Part shown: in pieces, positions 54,401 to 60,179 of the stretch
How the letters are laid out: each line of letters starts with the position of its first letter
How positions within the stretch are numbered: the stretch's first letter is position 1
Source of the DNA: Heligmosomoides polygyrus polygyrus
Taxonomy: Eukaryota > Nematoda > Chromadorea > Rhabditida > Heligmosomidae
Direction: 5' to 3'
Assembly: GCA_947396885.1 (NCBI GenBank)
Contig: OX377205.1
Location: forward strand, 60,608,969 to 60,672,968
DNA: 64,000 nt
Notes under the pieces: model-generated
What the model was told of the DNA's origin: nothing
Databases searched by the model: none
The model's input: only the letters and a program-made list of their open reading frames with translations
Position numbers and translations under genes: made by a program

Positions 54401-56914
54401 GAACCGTTTGAAGATTTGGAAACTTCCTGAGAGCGTGGCTATTGAATCGAAGCCCTGCCGAATGTGCTCCTACTGCTTTATTTATTTATTTGCACGTTCA
54501 TGGACACACAATTATGAGCAATACAACGTGGTGAGAAAGAAAAAACAAGAAACCCCAGCGATCCAAATAAAATGTGATGTACTAAATTCATATTTGCAAG
54601 ACGGAGGAATTTTGCTGAAAAAAGGAGCTGTGAAATATTGTGATGTAGGCAAACATTAAGGGCTATTGGTCTAGTTCGTACTGGTGAAGAAGAGAGTGGC
54701 GCGCCAGATACTGAACGTCGCGATTGAAAACGGCTCCAGATACCAGCCTACTAGGTCCGTTGACTCCATCAGCCACGTGACATCTGTTGCATGAAGAAGA
54801 AAGAAGGCGGGGTTTCTCAGTGCTAGACAGGAGGCTGTACAGAACTGCCGTGGAATGTATACGAAATAGCAACAATGGTGAGCAAGAACAACATGGCCTG
54901 ATGAGCGTTAGAAACGCACATTGGGCATGGAGAAAAAGAGTAAGGACACAATTACACACTAGAGCAAAACATTCATTTATATGAAATTAAGGCACTTCAG
55001 AACTCTGGTCAAAGGCGAAGGAGTTTATACAGATTGTACTTGCGTACCACGAATTTTAGGTCTCACGTATCGCTTGTCAACGGTCCTTGCCTTGATTGTT
55101 CTATAGTTCAAAATGTGGTACGGACGCGGGGGGGGGGGGGGGGCGACTGAGGAGGATATTCACAGTGAACTCGTGCTCGAAGGCCAATAGCGCAGTAAAT
55201 GCCTTAGAGACTTGAGGAAGCGATTACCCGTGAAACAACGAGTGAGTAGAAGAAGGTGCTAAAATGGTCTCACATTAGGCAACAATTCCTCGTCAGCGCA
55301 GCTATAAAGCATCGTCTCTCAAGACCACTACTCCCAGCCTCTTGCTCGGGCAGCTTTCGCGATCCTCGCTAATTCCACGCCTCCGCTGAAGCAGCTTTCG
55401 TGGTTTTCCGCCTTGTTTGTGGCAGATGCATGCGGCCCCGCGACCTAGTAGAATTTTTGGAGACTTCCAGCTTGCCTAGCCTGATGCTCCTCGAAACGAG
55501 AACATGACTAACACCTTCGCGACGGTGTCCATTCATATGAGTGGACAGTGGAGAGGGCACGATGAACGGTGTCCGCTCATTTGAGTAGACGGAGGAGTTT
55601 TTGGGAAGATCTCTCTTTATTGATGTTCTTGTTCAGTTTTCTCCTCAAATTCGCAAATTATAGTAATAAATCAGTGTTGGGTATGCGTAGGCAGAGAAAT
55701 GACTCGCTTTTTCTCGTAACTAACAAGGCAAGAACTTTTCCCATCACTGAAAGCGCATATACTTCTGTGTAGACGAGAATTTATGCACAAACTTCTGATG
55801 AAACATGAATTGAACACTTAGATGAAACGACCTAAGCTCTGACTGATGACAATAAACAAACATTCAACAGGAACACTTCCTAGACTCACTGCCCAGGAGC
55901 ACTATTCCGTTCGATGTTCTTAAGCTTAACTTGAAAGCTTCGGCTTTCAAGAAAATTAAATAATTTATTGTTTAGCCTAAAGGTCTCGCATTTATTGCAT
56001 ACGCATTTGTAGGATTTTAGGTGGCCGATCGACAATGACTGCTGTTGGTGCCCCCGCGGGTGCATCTACTATGACCGCAGTTGGCGCACCCGCAGGTAAT
56101 CGTTTGGCCTCAACTACGAGGAAAGCTTTTGCCCTTCATTCAAGAAGGCAAAGTATTGCTAGTTAGAAGCGTGCGATTCTCAATTCTCTTCCTCACCTTG
56201 TTTTAGGAGGTCGCTCAACAATGACTGCAGTTGGCGCTCCCGCTGGCGCCTCGACCATGACTGCCGTTGGAGCTCCCGCAGGTATTCCTTTGTCTCTCTT
56301 GAGGTTTAGGAGAACGTGCACTGCGTATGCGAGAAGACTGAGAAGTTTCTTTCAAACATGGTCAACGATCAGCTAACTGCGAAGCTAGTTGTAGGTGGTC
56401 GCTCAACCATGACAGCAGTTGGCGCTCCCGCTGGCGGAACAGGCACATCTACAATGACTGCAGTCGGCGCCCCGGCCGGTGGAACAGGTGCGTCTGCTGC
56501 TGCTGTAGTTGGTGCCCCCCGGGTGCAACTTTGCTCGCCTGCCTCCCTAGCTGCGGGCGAAGTTCCAGCTCGAGAGGGGAGAAGGATTGGATGAGAGCTA
56601 TACGGGCTGTTTCAGGAGCCTCGACCATGACCGCTGTCGGAGCCGCAGCAGGTGGAGCCGCCCACCCAGCCGCGGGAGGAGGCGGTGGCGCAGGCGGAGG
56701 CGGCGCTCAGTCCGCGTACTTCGGCGTCGGCGGCGGCGGCGGCGGAGGCGCGCAGTCCGCGTACTTCGGCGTCGGCGGAGGCGGCGGCGGCGGGGTGAAG
56801 GCCACTTCGCCGAAGCCGGCCGCCGGCGGTGTCGCTGGACAGTCCGCGTACTTCGGCGTAGGTGCTGGTGGTGCAGCTGGTGGTGCTCAGTCAGCGTACT
56901 TTGCCCCCAAATAA
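24024..56914 (+). CDS. SSQ-like (sperm-specific class Q) repeat protein
   Basis: Thirteen exons join in one frame: 24024-24249, 24313-24456, 29510-29584, 29696-29770, 30976-31050, 31145-31219, 31331-31405, 43595-43666, 43781-43894, 56021-56095, 56207-56281, 56395-56487, 56616-56914 (stop TAA). The total is 1473 nt, 490 residues. All introns are GT-AG and phase 1, splitting a Gly or Ala codon; every internal exon is a multiple of three. The N-terminus reads [15 protein letters not shown] with AQSQYFGV and AQSAYFGV modules, the middle has 25 TMTAVGA repeats spaced by PAGAS or PMAS, and the C-terminus has AQSAYFGV modules and ends AYFAPK. There is no signal peptide or membrane segment. It resembles nematode SSQ sperm proteins from memory; biochemical function is unknown. 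Introns 2, 7 and 9 (5.1, 12.2 and 12.1 kb) hold most of the transposons described here. Confidence 0.8.
24457..25090. other. Start of intron 2, no feature
   Basis: Intronic spacer with a GGGGGGGGG run near 24738. No exon with the repeat grammar was found here. Confidence 0.5.
25091..26431 (+). mobile_element. mariner element with both TIRs
   Basis: Left end TTAGGTTGTCCGAAAATTAA and right end inverse TTAGGTTATCCGGAAATTAA, with TA on each side (25089-25090 and 26432-26433). Transposase pieces: the N-terminal helix-turn-helix region with [19 protein letters not shown], then the [20 protein letters not shown] block with [12 protein letters not shown]. The region of [10 protein letters not shown] holds the second catalytic box and PHPPYSPEL follows. 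There are several stops and frame breaks. Without the 72-bp hairpin insertion it is about 1.27 kb, the normal mariner length. Lies in intron 2. Confidence 0.9.
25389..25464. mobile_element. TTAA-flanked hairpin MITE, 68 bp
   Basis: Inserted in the mariner transposase. Arms AGGCTCGAGCACACTTCGCT and its inverse pair over about 26 bp with one mismatch, around a short loop. TTAA stands at both ends (25389-25392, 25461-25464). Removing it restores the GSVNESAV reading of the host mariner. TTAA duplication is typical of piggyBac-type transposition. Confidence 0.8.
26498..28213. mobile_element. Foldback element with nested inverted repeats
   Basis: The outer ends CACTATTGTACTTTCGGGAC at about 26504 and its inverse near 28190 share about 45 bp, including GTCGAGG(G/A)GAGGT. 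Inside, 26540-26650 pairs with 26810-26935 (ATTTGGGGTGCTGATCA, CCGATTACG..AGGTTAC). A further pair is GCCGCATGCACACTC at 26982 and its inverse at 27086. No transposase recognised. Non-autonomous and in intron 2. Confidence 0.55.
28214..29509. other. End of intron 2; repeat fragment at 28394-28450
   Basis: 28394-28450 (AACAAGGGAAGGGCCTAAAA, GAACGGGAAAGCGAGTCATG) matches the outer arm of the 13041-14600 element. The rest has short chance frames only. Confidence 0.45.
29510..31405 (+). CDS. SSQ-like gene, exons 3-7
   Basis: Five exons of exactly 75 nt, each encoding GG(R/H)[11 protein letters not shown] plus [12 protein letters not shown]. Acceptors are TTCAG or TTTAG; donors are GTAATC, GTAATC, GTGAGG, GTACTC and GTTAAT (the last is weak). 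Introns 3 and 6 (111 nt each) are visibly homologous, sharing CTACATGCTAACAACAGT and GATACCATTTAG. Exon 7 has AAAS in place of AGAS. This cluster arose by tandem duplication of exon-intron cassettes. Confidence 0.8.
29802..30897 (+). mobile_element. mariner relic interrupting intron 4
   Basis: Begins TTAGGTTAGTCGGAAAGCCC, a mariner terminus. Pieces in order are [25 protein letters not shown] from the DNA-binding half, a decayed middle, and the C-terminal [20 protein letters not shown] followed by NREAADFFD. No frame is intact. Sequence on either side (29771-29801 and 30898-30975) matches the two halves of the 111-nt introns 3 and 6. The insertion therefore split an intron of that type and lengthened it to 1205 nt without touching the splice sites. 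Confidence 0.8.
31660..31875 (-). mobile_element. Tc1-type transposase C-terminal fragment
   Basis: The minus strand reads [20 protein letters not shown], the Tc1 family's DLNPIE box with the third catalytic acid, then [20 protein letters not shown], the family's C-terminal helix, broken by one stop. The first two catalytic residues are not present. Directly followed by the gag-like fragment on the same strand. Confidence 0.7.
31876..32640 (-). mobile_element. BEL/Pao-type gag fragment
   Basis: Minus-strand pieces: [12 protein letters not shown] near 32600, a Lys/Glu-rich coiled coil with [19 protein letters not shown], then [14 protein letters not shown], and after a frame break [20 protein letters not shown]. 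The order and the L-P-K-F-x-G-D and MEK-LLL-ESLR motifs fit the DUF1759-type capsid region of nematode BEL/Pao LTR retrotransposons. No protease, RT or LTRs nearby. Broken fragment in intron 7. Confidence 0.65.
32641..33249. other. Intron 7 spacer, no feature
   Basis: Short frames only; no exon, terminal repeat or motif supported. Confidence 0.4.
33250..33331. mobile_element. TTAA-type hairpin MITE fragment
   Basis: CACTTCTGCGGCGTTGCCGC pairs with the inverse GCGGCGTTGCCGCAGAAGTG across an 18-base loop. The right end is GGGGGCCTTAA. Shares CTTCTGCGGC..GCCGC and CCTATGGTTAA-like motifs with 49916-50291. Confidence 0.5.
33332..34686. other. Intron 7 spacer with RTE and MITE end scraps
   Basis: 34588-34620 (GTTTGGCCCGCCTCGTAGCG) resembles the 3' end of the RTE copies at 41393 and 61683. 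34622-34648 is a single end of the 23419 MITE family. Otherwise nothing supported. Confidence 0.4.
35240..36301 (+). CDS. RTE endonuclease-domain ORF
   Basis: The longest intact frame of the RTE at 34687-38003. The apurinic-type endonuclease fold spans about residues 25-270; the rest is the linker before RT, with a Lys/Arg-rich [13 protein letters not shown] segment. In the family this domain nicks target DNA for reverse transcription. VFNAKIGP replaces the usual GDFNAKIG, and DRNLL-type end motifs are weak, so activity is doubtful. The frame stops before the RT. Confidence 0.75.
   Translation: MGRTSTKRLLKSQGLTRLRKLSTRMTICTYNARTLASEAYVEDLMTQARKIKYDVIGLTENRRHNPLHAAYDPEEELFLGTSDSRGVGGIGVLVNTHLAMNIDSYESLTSRIGRLRLKRCGSVPALAVFVAYAPPSDYGDEDVEAFYAELEKFYEEDHTFYKVIVGVFNAKIGPRRSPGELHIETHGLEWNEQGERLSEFIMSTKTIHGNSQFQKPPSLRWTWEFLFGQFHNEIDHIIFNRKYCLIAVSVAPKFYTGSEHLFLRARFRFSRQGEKAAKFKKRNRRTAINWGLYTSLANLWKDGVIGNVDRFVYHLHDSAKGGESLKTTKRRLSSETLELIASVEQHESQATTS
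36554..37490 (+). pseudogene. RTE reverse transcriptase, frameshifted
   Basis: Two frames, 36554-37063 and 37128-37490, carry RT fingers and palm as listed for the parent element. The palm's catalytic pair reads FADV instead of YADD or FADD. A loss of about one third of the palm between the frames is also likely, since the usual LDLKAFD-type aspartate is not evident. Confidence 0.75.
38004..39398. other. AT-rich spacer in intron 7
   Basis: 38220-38380 is a run of TTAAATTAAA-like repeats. 38876-38935 (CTGTCAGTCGAATGAAAACC, CATGGCGCATTTTC) is a scrap of the TTGATAGT MITE family. No gene seen. Confidence 0.5.
39399..39554. mobile_element. MITE, relative of the 23419 hairpin
   Basis: Ends CAGGGGCCGAATTCACCAAC and the inverse of CTGGTGTCGGATTCATCAAC. 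Interior GAGCGATAAGCCGCGTTATC is shared with 23419-23622. 156 bp, non-coding. Confidence 0.65.
39561..39714. mobile_element. TTGATAGT MITE, copy 1
   Basis: CGATTTTTATTCGATTGATA on the left pairs loosely with TATCAGTCGTATAAAAG on the right. About 154 bp. Followed by GGGTGCATGGCGCGAAGTC, a segment also seen after the other copies. Confidence 0.55.
39715..40206. other. Intron 7 spacer, no feature
   Basis: AT-rich, no open frame or repeat that I can support. Confidence 0.4.
40207..40940 (-). mobile_element. Internally deleted Tc1-like element
   Basis: Perfect ends CAGGGTGCGTAAAAAGTATT and its inverse at 40921-40940, flanked by TA at 40205-40206 and 40941-40942. Minus-strand remnants include a [19 protein letters not shown] block, the PLDYS-W box of a Tc1/mariner lineage, with stops. 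At 734 bp it lacks roughly half a transposase. Confidence 0.8.
41050..41196. mobile_element. TTGATAGT MITE, copy 2
   Basis: Perfect 14-bp terminal repeats GTTGCGATTTTTAT at 41050 and inverse ending at 41196, plus the diverged GATTGATAGT and CTATCAGTC sub-terminal pair. 147 bp, non-coding. Followed by GGGCATGGCGCAATC. Confidence 0.7.
41393..42945 (-). mobile_element. RTE LINE, 5'-truncated and internally deleted
   Basis: Minus-strand RT pieces: [74 protein letters not shown] (YADD kept) and [15 protein letters not shown]. The tail ends in ATGATGATG. Compared with the copy at 61683-64000, about 130 bp are missing around 41674. The 5' part, including the endonuclease, is absent. A Gly to Glu change sits in the QGSALSPLLF box. 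Confidence 0.85.
42946..43594. other. End of intron 7, no feature
   Basis: No repeat or exon seen before exon 8 at 43595. Confidence 0.4.
43595..43894 (+). CDS. SSQ-like gene, exons 8-9
   Basis: Exon 8 (72 nt) and exon 9 (114 nt) carry the variant linker [12 protein letters not shown], with Met replacing AG. Exon 9 has a third repeat introduced by PAGGAAS. A 114-nt intron separates them. Flanked by the two 12-kb introns. Confidence 0.8.
44276..44680 (+). CDS. Unrecognised ORF in intron 9
   Basis: 134 codons, hydrophilic, with [20 protein letters not shown] then [20 protein letters not shown] (Cys/His-rich, suggestive of metal binding). No acceptor fits its start, no family is recognised, and it lies inside an SSQ-like intron. 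It may be a transposon remnant or chance. Confidence 0.2.
   Translation: MPDELRALKNSTWIAGQVCTHTRYTRDHESWFIKKMGIEGSHFCYSLVLEVVASVDLQSSYDIIGCKACEAVNLTANVHKEHHKIKHDIAALVVCGDRRMHEAVVVYADVLELEHEKQTSAVGPLLPKSRPERQ
45226..49250 (-). mobile_element. CR1-like LINE, near full length
   Basis: Ordered on the minus strand: 5' region, ORF1 (48148-48888), endonuclease (about 47292-48110), RT (45290-47241), then a hexamer tail (ATAGTA)n at 45226-45252, the short 3' tandem repeat typical of CR1. Endonuclease motifs: [51 protein letters not shown] and [13 protein letters not shown] motifs: [57 protein letters not shown] and [10 protein letters not shown]. Several stops and shifts occur in ORF2. Lies in intron 9, antisense to the host gene. 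Confidence 0.85.
48148..48888 (-). CDS. CR1-like LINE ORF1 protein
   Basis: 246 codons uninterrupted. An N-terminal leucine-rich coiled coil (about residues 30-95: [20 protein letters not shown] then [14 protein letters not shown]) is followed by a nucleic-acid-binding-like domain with [24 protein letters not shown] and [12 protein letters not shown]. The C-terminal tail is Arg-rich, then Ser-rich. In LINEs, ORF1 proteins trimerise through the coil and coat the RNA. The start ATG follows an AGGTTAAA context. It is the only intact frame of this element. Confidence 0.75.
   Translation of the reverse strand: MDGQLDAVFPRELLETIDEVNETQSIPSCLKKLLAQITVQLSCLMKENAILRQENKIIPELRKENYMLKEKLRRLETKSVSTSSLLSQPDVPPLNKSDCCEKERLRSVIIGNVPELSHLSLRHRRSYDFNSVLNILDHLNIECHPVAVYRLGSPNQSRKRLLKVVLPSSLYQKLAVRRSLWLRRFPGKGLFLRESQTVQERLRRRERNSHVSSSSQGVSYAKSAPHCSQAESENISNVPSVEPSLN
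49251..49915. other. Intron 9 spacer, no feature
   Basis: May include the extreme 5' end of the CR1-like element, whose boundary I cannot fix. No exon seen. Confidence 0.35.
49916..50291. mobile_element. TTAA-flanked hairpin MITE, 376 bp
   Basis: TTAA at 49916 and 50288. Ends AAGGCACCCGCAGACTTCTG and inverse CGCAGAAGTCTTCGTGGCCTT pair. The GC-rich interior has GCGGCGAGCGGCGACGGCGA and its partial inverses. A shorter relative is at 33250-33331. Non-coding despite open frames. Confidence 0.7.
50292..51080. other. Intron 9 spacer; TTAACGGAA-rich stretch
   Basis: 50425-50535 repeats TTAACGGAAT/TTAACGAAAT motifs several times, resembling the start of another short palindromic array. Otherwise no feature. 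Confidence 0.35.
51081..51260. mobile_element. TTGATAGT MITE, copy 3 (decayed)
   Basis: TTTCATTTGATTGATAGTGA on the left, ATGCATGGCGCGATCTCTTA to the right. Similar to 39561 and 41050 but the right terminal repeat is not clear. Confidence 0.45.
51261..52237. other. Intron 9 spacer, no feature
   Basis: An inverted pair ATTAGGAAGTGCACAATTTTCT and TTTGCACTTTCTAATAG occurs at 51411-51461. No exon or element otherwise. Confidence 0.35.
52238..52470 (-). repeat. tRNA-derived repeat, copy 1
   Basis: Minus-strand 52285-52358 has a tRNA-like core with the T arm GCGGGTTCGAGTCCCGC (5-bp stem, 7-nt loop) and acceptor halves ACGCCGG/CTGGCGC, mismatched at the first pair. The D arm and a 7-nt anticodon loop cannot be drawn, so it is not a working tRNA. 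It shares flanks with copy 2, but the tail CACGAGGTGTGGATGTTGCG is inverted here. Confidence 0.6.
52878..54246 (+). mobile_element. mariner relic carrying a tRNA-derived repeat
   Basis: Left end TTAGGTTGTCCGGAAAGTTC; right end inverse TAAGGTTGTCCGGAAACTTC, with TA at 54247-54248. Transposase pieces: [58 protein letters not shown], then after the insertion [20 protein letters not shown] and [13 protein letters not shown]. Multiple stops and shifts. The insertion near 53580-53810 splits the transposase. Closely related to the copy at 1894-2805. Confidence 0.85.
53615..53805 (-). repeat. tRNA-derived repeat, copy 2
   Basis: The tRNA-like core at 53660-53734 (75 nt, minus) has a fully pairing acceptor GCGCCGG/CTGGCGC with one wobble, a perfect T arm, and a TGGTGTAATGGC box A-like segment. 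The anticodon region TTCCCGCCCGGTTAGAGGGA gives an 11-nt loop and the D stem is poor. I call it tRNA-derived, not a functional tRNA. Flanks GAGCTGTCATAACGATGTTT are shared with copy 1. Confidence 0.6.
54283..54440 (+). repeat. TTCGAA-rich element, copy 4 (degraded)
   Basis: Left end CATGCTTGAGTGACCTATTC matches copy 1. The right end CTTCCTGAGAGCGTGGCTAT corresponds to GCGAGAGCATAAGTATA. The tandem core has been lost. Confidence 0.5.
54441..56020. other. End of intron 9; 16-nt G run
   Basis: 55128-55143 is an uninterrupted run of 16 G. Random short frames elsewhere. No further exon with the TMTAVG grammar was found. Confidence 0.5.
56021..56914 (+). CDS. SSQ-like gene, exons 10-13
   Basis: Exons 10 and 11 are standard 75-nt units. 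Exon 12 (56395-56487) has the linker [10 protein letters not shown] and a GTGCGT donor. Exon 13 (56616-56914, after GGCTGTTTCAG) has the last TMTAVGA unit, an Ala/Gly-rich bridge, two [15 protein letters not shown] units, a [11 protein letters not shown] linker like that of exon 1, and the AYFAPK end. If intron 12 is retained, the frame stays open to a stop at 56592. Confidence 0.8.
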
Positions 56915-56927
56915 CTTGTCCAACTCG

Positions 56928-56933
56928 AATAAA
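56928..56933 (+). terminator. Poly(A) signal AATAAA
   Basis: Perfect hexamer 13 nt after the stop of the SSQ-like gene, implying a very short 3' UTR. Confidence 0.65.
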
Positions 56934-57959
56934 CCACTCTCAACTCTGTTATACCGACGTGGTTTGTCAACGAGAACAGTGAAACACCGGTATAAAAAAT
57001 TTCTGTGATCTTCACTGCTGACATTGCACTGGAATACAGAGAATAATAATAGCGTGGCAGCATCACACCACAAACCATGCCTTCTATTCGTGGAAGGCTT
57101 CTCGATACTGAAACAAGCTGCGGCACACACAGGCGCGTGCGCTGTAACACAGAAATCAGCAGCGCGTTCTCAACGCCAATGGATGTGAACGAGCATTTGG
57201 GCAAGGCAGGGCAAGGCGAAGAGCGGCTGTATGTACACTTCAGCGTTGGGTGAGCTGTGGTGTTCCCAAATATGACTTCAGTTTATGGCACCGACCATTA
57301 GACCTCGAGTAGATTGTGTTTACTTTCGAAGAAGGGAAACAGACGTTTAGAAGGGTAAGCCTGGATAGCAGTCGCAGAATGTTTCAGTATTTGCATAACT
57401 TGACCTACTGACGGTAGTAAATGGGAAGTAATGTGCTGGGAGATGTACACTGCTCCGAATATACCGCCTCTAGTTTGCATTCTATGTGTAGTAATTTACC
57501 ACTCTATACTTATGATTCTCCGCAGCTAACAATTAGATGTGATTTGGAACCTACCGCATTCCCTCAAGGATTGCCATGTGCGGCCATCACGGAATTGAAG
57601 GTCATACCCAAATTCGAGATACACTCACTGGTTCACATCCATGTCAACACTGTCTAAACCGTGAGGATGCGATGAGAGCAGCTAATAATAAGTGCCTTCA
57701 AGAGAAGATTCTGAATATTAGCACCGAGCGGCCAAGTATTAACTTTGGGGAGGCATCGACTTTTCAAATGCTAGCAATCTGTAGAACTAAGAAAGGGGTC
57801 GCTGCGAATCATTCTAAAGGAATAGCTCGAGCTCATTAAGTAGGCTTACAAGGGAACTTAGCGGCACGCCGGAACGGCAGGAATCTTTCATATCAGAATC
57901 TACATCCTCCAAATAGTATCAAAATACATTTTGTTTTTGCCCAATCCTTGAGGCAAACG
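56934..57959. other. No gene recognised downstream of the SSQ-like gene
   Basis: An 87-codon frame at 57576-57839 contains HPCQHCLNREDAMRAANN, with a CxxC, but has no recognised family or splice signals. Nothing else supported. Confidence 0.35.
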
Positions 57960-58690
57960 AGGAAGAGGCACCGAGAGCTTTTAATGGTTAAGGGTGTGCT
58001 GGGTCGAGCTTACTACGGAGACGCAAAGAGCTGGCGGCGTGACCTGAGTGGCAGTGGTAGAAGTGCTCCTTCGTATAATGACGGCGAAGGTTCGACTCAC
58101 GAGCTATGCCTCGCCCTCGGAATTTTACCGTAGTATGGAGTCCCCATACAGGGGTGAAATGCCGAAGGCGAAGCATAGCTGTGAGTATTATCGTATGTAT
58201 CATTTCTTCTCTACGTACGCTCCGCAGACAGGCCACTCCGAGCGACTGCAAGCGTGGAACGTTACAGTGACCGCTTGATGAAGGTCGTTGTTGCTGCTGA
58301 ACAGCGCATGTGTCATTTCTTCTCTGCGTACGCTCCGCAGACAGGCTGCTCCGAGCGAGCGAAGCACGAGTTTTGGACCTTGCTTGATGAGAAGACAGCA
58401 GAGGTGCCGCCAGAACACGATGTCGCTGTCGCAGGTGATCTCAACGGCCACGTTGGGACTGCGAAAGATGGTTACAGCTATCGTGGCGGTTTAGGCTATG
58501 GAGCACGTAACGCTGATGGTGAACGAACTCTTAAGTATGGGAACTCGCATAGCCTCACCATCGCGAGCACAATGTTTCGAAAGCGTGACTCCCATCTCGT
58601 GTCTTTCTAGCGGGAATACCAAGACGCAGATTGAGTTTATCCTTACCAGCGATCGAAGACTGGTCACAGATAACGACTGTCCTACGATCC
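57960..58690 (+). mobile_element. RTE endonuclease fragment with internal duplication
   Basis: Plus-strand HFFSAYAPQTGCSERAKHEF, then VAVAGDLNGHVGTAKDGYSY and ERTLKYGNSHSLTIASTMFR, then after a frame break SGNTKTQIEFILTSDRR. These are middle and late blocks of an APE-type endonuclease of the same family as 61683-64000. The HFFSAYAPQTG block is present twice (58195-58245 and 58309-58361), a partial tandem duplication. No RT follows. Confidence 0.8.
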
Positions 58691-58865
58691 CTAACTCACG
58701 TTCGTCAAGAATTATGTAAAAAACTGAATTTTCACCTAATGAACCCAAAAGGGCAGCATTTCAGCAGAACAGCTGAAATGCAAGAGAAACGAAAGACAAT
58801 GCACTTCGAGGTTTTGCAGGTTGTTCTGTCCACGCCAGCTCTTACATTAAACCCCAAAGCGTCTC

Positions 58866-59163
58866 CTCATAATAGGATAAAGGACGGCGTTACTCAATCT
58901 TTTTTGGGATGCGCCACGCATTCTACTTCTACGAGGTATCGTGGAGGCTATTTTGAACACGTGTTTGGCCATACAATGACTTGCGGTAGCCAGCTGATGA
59001 ACAACTCAGCGCTCTATCCTTCTGAGACATGTATGGTACCAATTCACCAACCCGGAGGGAGGGAAGGCTTGGTTGGCCTGGGCGGGAAATCCGAACCATG
59101 ATCCTGGTATCGGGTGCTCGCGACAGCCGGCACCTCCTTCGACTGCGCTACACGCGCCCTGCC
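58866..59163 (-). mobile_element. tRNA-derived SINE, copy 3
   Basis: On the minus strand it starts AGGGCGCGTGTAGCGCAGTC and ends AACGCCGTCCTTTATCCTAT. It is collinear with 3233-3534 and 15424-15718, with scattered differences. The B-box area reads ATGGTTCGGATTTCC. No clear target duplication seen. Confidence 0.75.
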
Positions 59164-59787
59164 TCCTTATACTGCGATGGAATTTTACAAAGCGGATGAT
59201 GCTCTGCCCATATCCTCGAAGCGATATTCGAATTTTTTCGTGAGGTTTTACTGTTGTTGTCTGAAGTTGTCCGGCGCAATTTTGCTTCTCGATGGCTCTT
59301 CTCAGAATTAAAGGTTGTTAAGTCTCTGTAAAGACGCTTACTACATGCTTCCTTGGTCCTACAAACGTCGATCAGCTGCCAACAGTCACAAGAGGGATGT
59401 AAAGGTTCTCAGGAGGTAATTGCTTCATGCGAAGAAGGAGCGGCCGTAAACCTACAGCAGCCCTTTGGCCTACCGTGACCCTCAAAAACCCAAAAAATCT
59501 TCAAACTGATTTGGTAGATCTTATACTATTTGATAGTAAATTCGAGCCTCATTTCAAATATGAGCTTATTTTCAAAGAGAGATCATTTGAAAGAAGTTAC
59601 TGCAAACGGCGCTTTCTCGCCTGAAACGGAGCAAAAGACGGGCTCTTGCGCCGCATGAACAAAAGATAGGGCTGGTATTGTACTGAGTTTCGAACTCACC
59701 AGCGCATTCGTAACGCAATCACCGAGCAGTCGCCAACCGATTGATAAGTTCGATTCTACATGCATTGTTCACGGCACACCCCAAAGG
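59164..59787. other. No gene recognised
   Basis: A weak tRNA-like stretch on the minus strand at about 59690-59755 has GAGTTCGAAACTC but fails the acceptor pairing. No other feature. Confidence 0.35.
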
Positions 59788-60159
59788 CTAGCTGGACAGC
59801 CTTAGAGAACTTTCTGAGTAGGACGGCTGAAAATTTCTGATAGCATTCTCGAAACGGTTCGAAATAATCTTGAAGACTTCGCACTTCCCAGTAAAAGAAG
59901 ATAGAAGCGCAATGGACATGCGTTCGCCCACTCCATTGGAGAACAGATTTATTCCTAGTGATGCTCTAAAGATGTTATATGTTCGCAGCATAGCCGTATT
60001 ACATATAGCAGGTATATGCCTTCCAAGGTCTAGGTTATTGCTATAAGAAAAACCCAAATCCTTCACAGAGTCCATTTCACGTAAAGCACATCTTTCAGTG
60101 TTGTACCTATAAGAGAAGGTTTCCATTCCAGAACAAAGATGTAAGACTACTTCACTCAC
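59788..60159 (-). mobile_element. LINE reverse transcriptase thumb fragment
   Basis: The minus strand reads RCALREMDSVKDLGFSYSNN, LDLGRHIPAICNTAMLRTYN and IFRASLG, collinear with [21 protein letters not shown] of the CR1-like element at 45226. A 124-codon frame without start or end context. Truncated relic. Confidence 0.7.
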
Positions 60160-60179
60160 TGGTCCCTCTATCCTTCACC

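Noticed and set aside
59690..59755. tRNA gene on the minus strand
   Set aside because: Has GAGTTCGAAACTC, but the acceptor halves do not pair and the T stem has a mismatch.
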